Of a stretch of 64,000 nucleotides of DNA, positions 63,756-64,000 are shown one piece after another. The notes beneath the pieces are model-generated. The model searched no databases. It was given only the letters and a program-made list of their open reading frames with translations, and was not told the origin of the DNA. The translations under genes and the position numbers were made by a program. Location of the stretch: positions 165,478 to 229,477 of the forward strand of contig NZ_FQXS01000004.1 of NCBI RefSeq assembly GCF_900130015.1. The letters run 5' to 3'. Position 1 is the first letter of the stretch. Each line of letters starts with the position of its first letter. Source of the DNA: Desulfofustis glycolicus DSM 9705 (GTDB taxonomy: Bacteria; Desulfobacterota; Desulfobulbia; Desulfobulbales; Desulfocapsaceae).

Positions 63756-64000
63756 ATGAAACGAAAACGCAAAAACTATTCAGCCAACGAGAAGGTTGCC
63801 ATTATCAAGCGCCATCTTGTTGACAAAGTGTCGGTCTCAGACCTATGCGACGAATATCTGCTCAATCCTACGGTATTTTACCGGTGGCAAAAAGAATTTT
63901 TCGAAAACGGTGCAGCCGCCTTTGAGAAAAGCGATGCTCGTCGGCAACGGGCCGAGCGGAAGCGCTTTGAAGAACTGGAGGCTAAGCTGCAAGTCAAGAA
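63756..64000 (+). CDS. IS3-family transposase OrfA, 5' part
   Basis: At least 81 residues are visible before the window ends. KRKRKNYSANEKVAIIKRHL then VSVSDLCDEYLLNPTVFYRW form an N-terminal helix-turn-helix of the transposase 8 (IS3/IS911 OrfA) type, followed by the start of a charged coiled coil (RQRAERKRFEELEAKLQVK). ATG 63756 follows AAGGAGG. OrfB would lie beyond the window and the state of the element is unknown. Confidence 0.85.
   Translation, partial: MKRKRKNYSANEKVAIIKRHLVDKVSVSDLCDEYLLNPTVFYRWQKEFFENGAAAFEKSDARRQRAERKRFEELEAKLQVK

Overview
The window looks like chromosomal DNA of a moderately GC-rich, anaerobic, menaquinone-using bacterium of the Desulfobacterota, most likely Desulfobulbales. 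This is inference from gene content: a three-subunit sdhCAB with a di-heme type cytochrome b, a four-subunit KorDABC 2-oxoacid:ferredoxin oxidoreductase, DapL, anaerobic (Cbi) cobalamin enzymes, a DctPQM TRAP transporter with DctBD, an FmdE-domain protein and a small multi-CxxCH cytochrome. No rRNA or other phylogenetic marker was compared. No CRISPR array or rRNA is present.

Layout. 1-5121 (+): end of a TrmN6-like methylase, YifB/ComM, a membrane-anchored protein pair of unknown function, thiL. 5170-9187 (-): dCMP deaminase, alpha/beta hydrolase, tRNA-His, a zinc-ribbon protein, and a prephenate dehydratase-ACT-prephenate dehydrogenase fusion. 9612-12566 (+): a helicase that looks like a fusion of MrfA and MrfB. 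12577-14868 (-): SH3 protein, LD-carboxypeptidase, coaX. 15088-19813 (+): cutA, small zinc protein, parE, parC. 19814-26780 (-): miaB, DUF4911, purB, recJ, miaA, ComEA-like. 26959-30672 (+): trmL, serC, rlmN, SagB-type nitroreductase. 30737-36364 (-): korC, korB, korA, korD, DUF445, gph. 36542-41686 (+): sdhCAB, a geranylgeranyl-reductase-like flavoprotein, a small cytochrome. 41683-44343 (-): pepN. 44536-45759 (+): dapL. 45795-54072 (-): ispH, usp, dctM, dctQ, dctP, dctD, dctB. 54226-54852 (+): a lipoprotein. 54873-60290 (-): hisHF fusion, FmdE-like, cbiF, cbiET, cbiD. 60392-64000: a mobile-element island that begins at a truncated tRNA-Pro and carries a broken integrase, an IS110/IS1111-type element with 24-bp inverted repeats and an internal UGA, a remnant of a second IS110-type transposase, and the start of an IS3-type orfA.

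How the genes work together. Kor and Sdh cover adjacent steps of the (reductive or oxidative) TCA cycle. The Dct genes form a complete C4-dicarboxylate sensing and uptake module, and dctP has a good sigma-54 promoter and a 28-nt palindrome at enhancer distance. MiaA, MiaB, TrmL, RlmN and the TrmN6-like protein form a scattered RNA-modification set. CbiD, CbiET and CbiF are consecutive anaerobic cobalamin steps, translationally coupled to an FmdE-like protein.

Most notable. (1) A dispersed 143-bp repeat with imperfect terminal inverted repeats, two full copies and one 38-nt end copy. (2) The single-chain MrfA-MrfB-like helicase-nuclease. (3) The PDT-ACT-PDH fusion with altered motifs. (4) The tRNA-Pro integration site and nested insertion sequences, including a candidate bridge-RNA region. 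No wholly new defence or metabolic system could be demonstrated.
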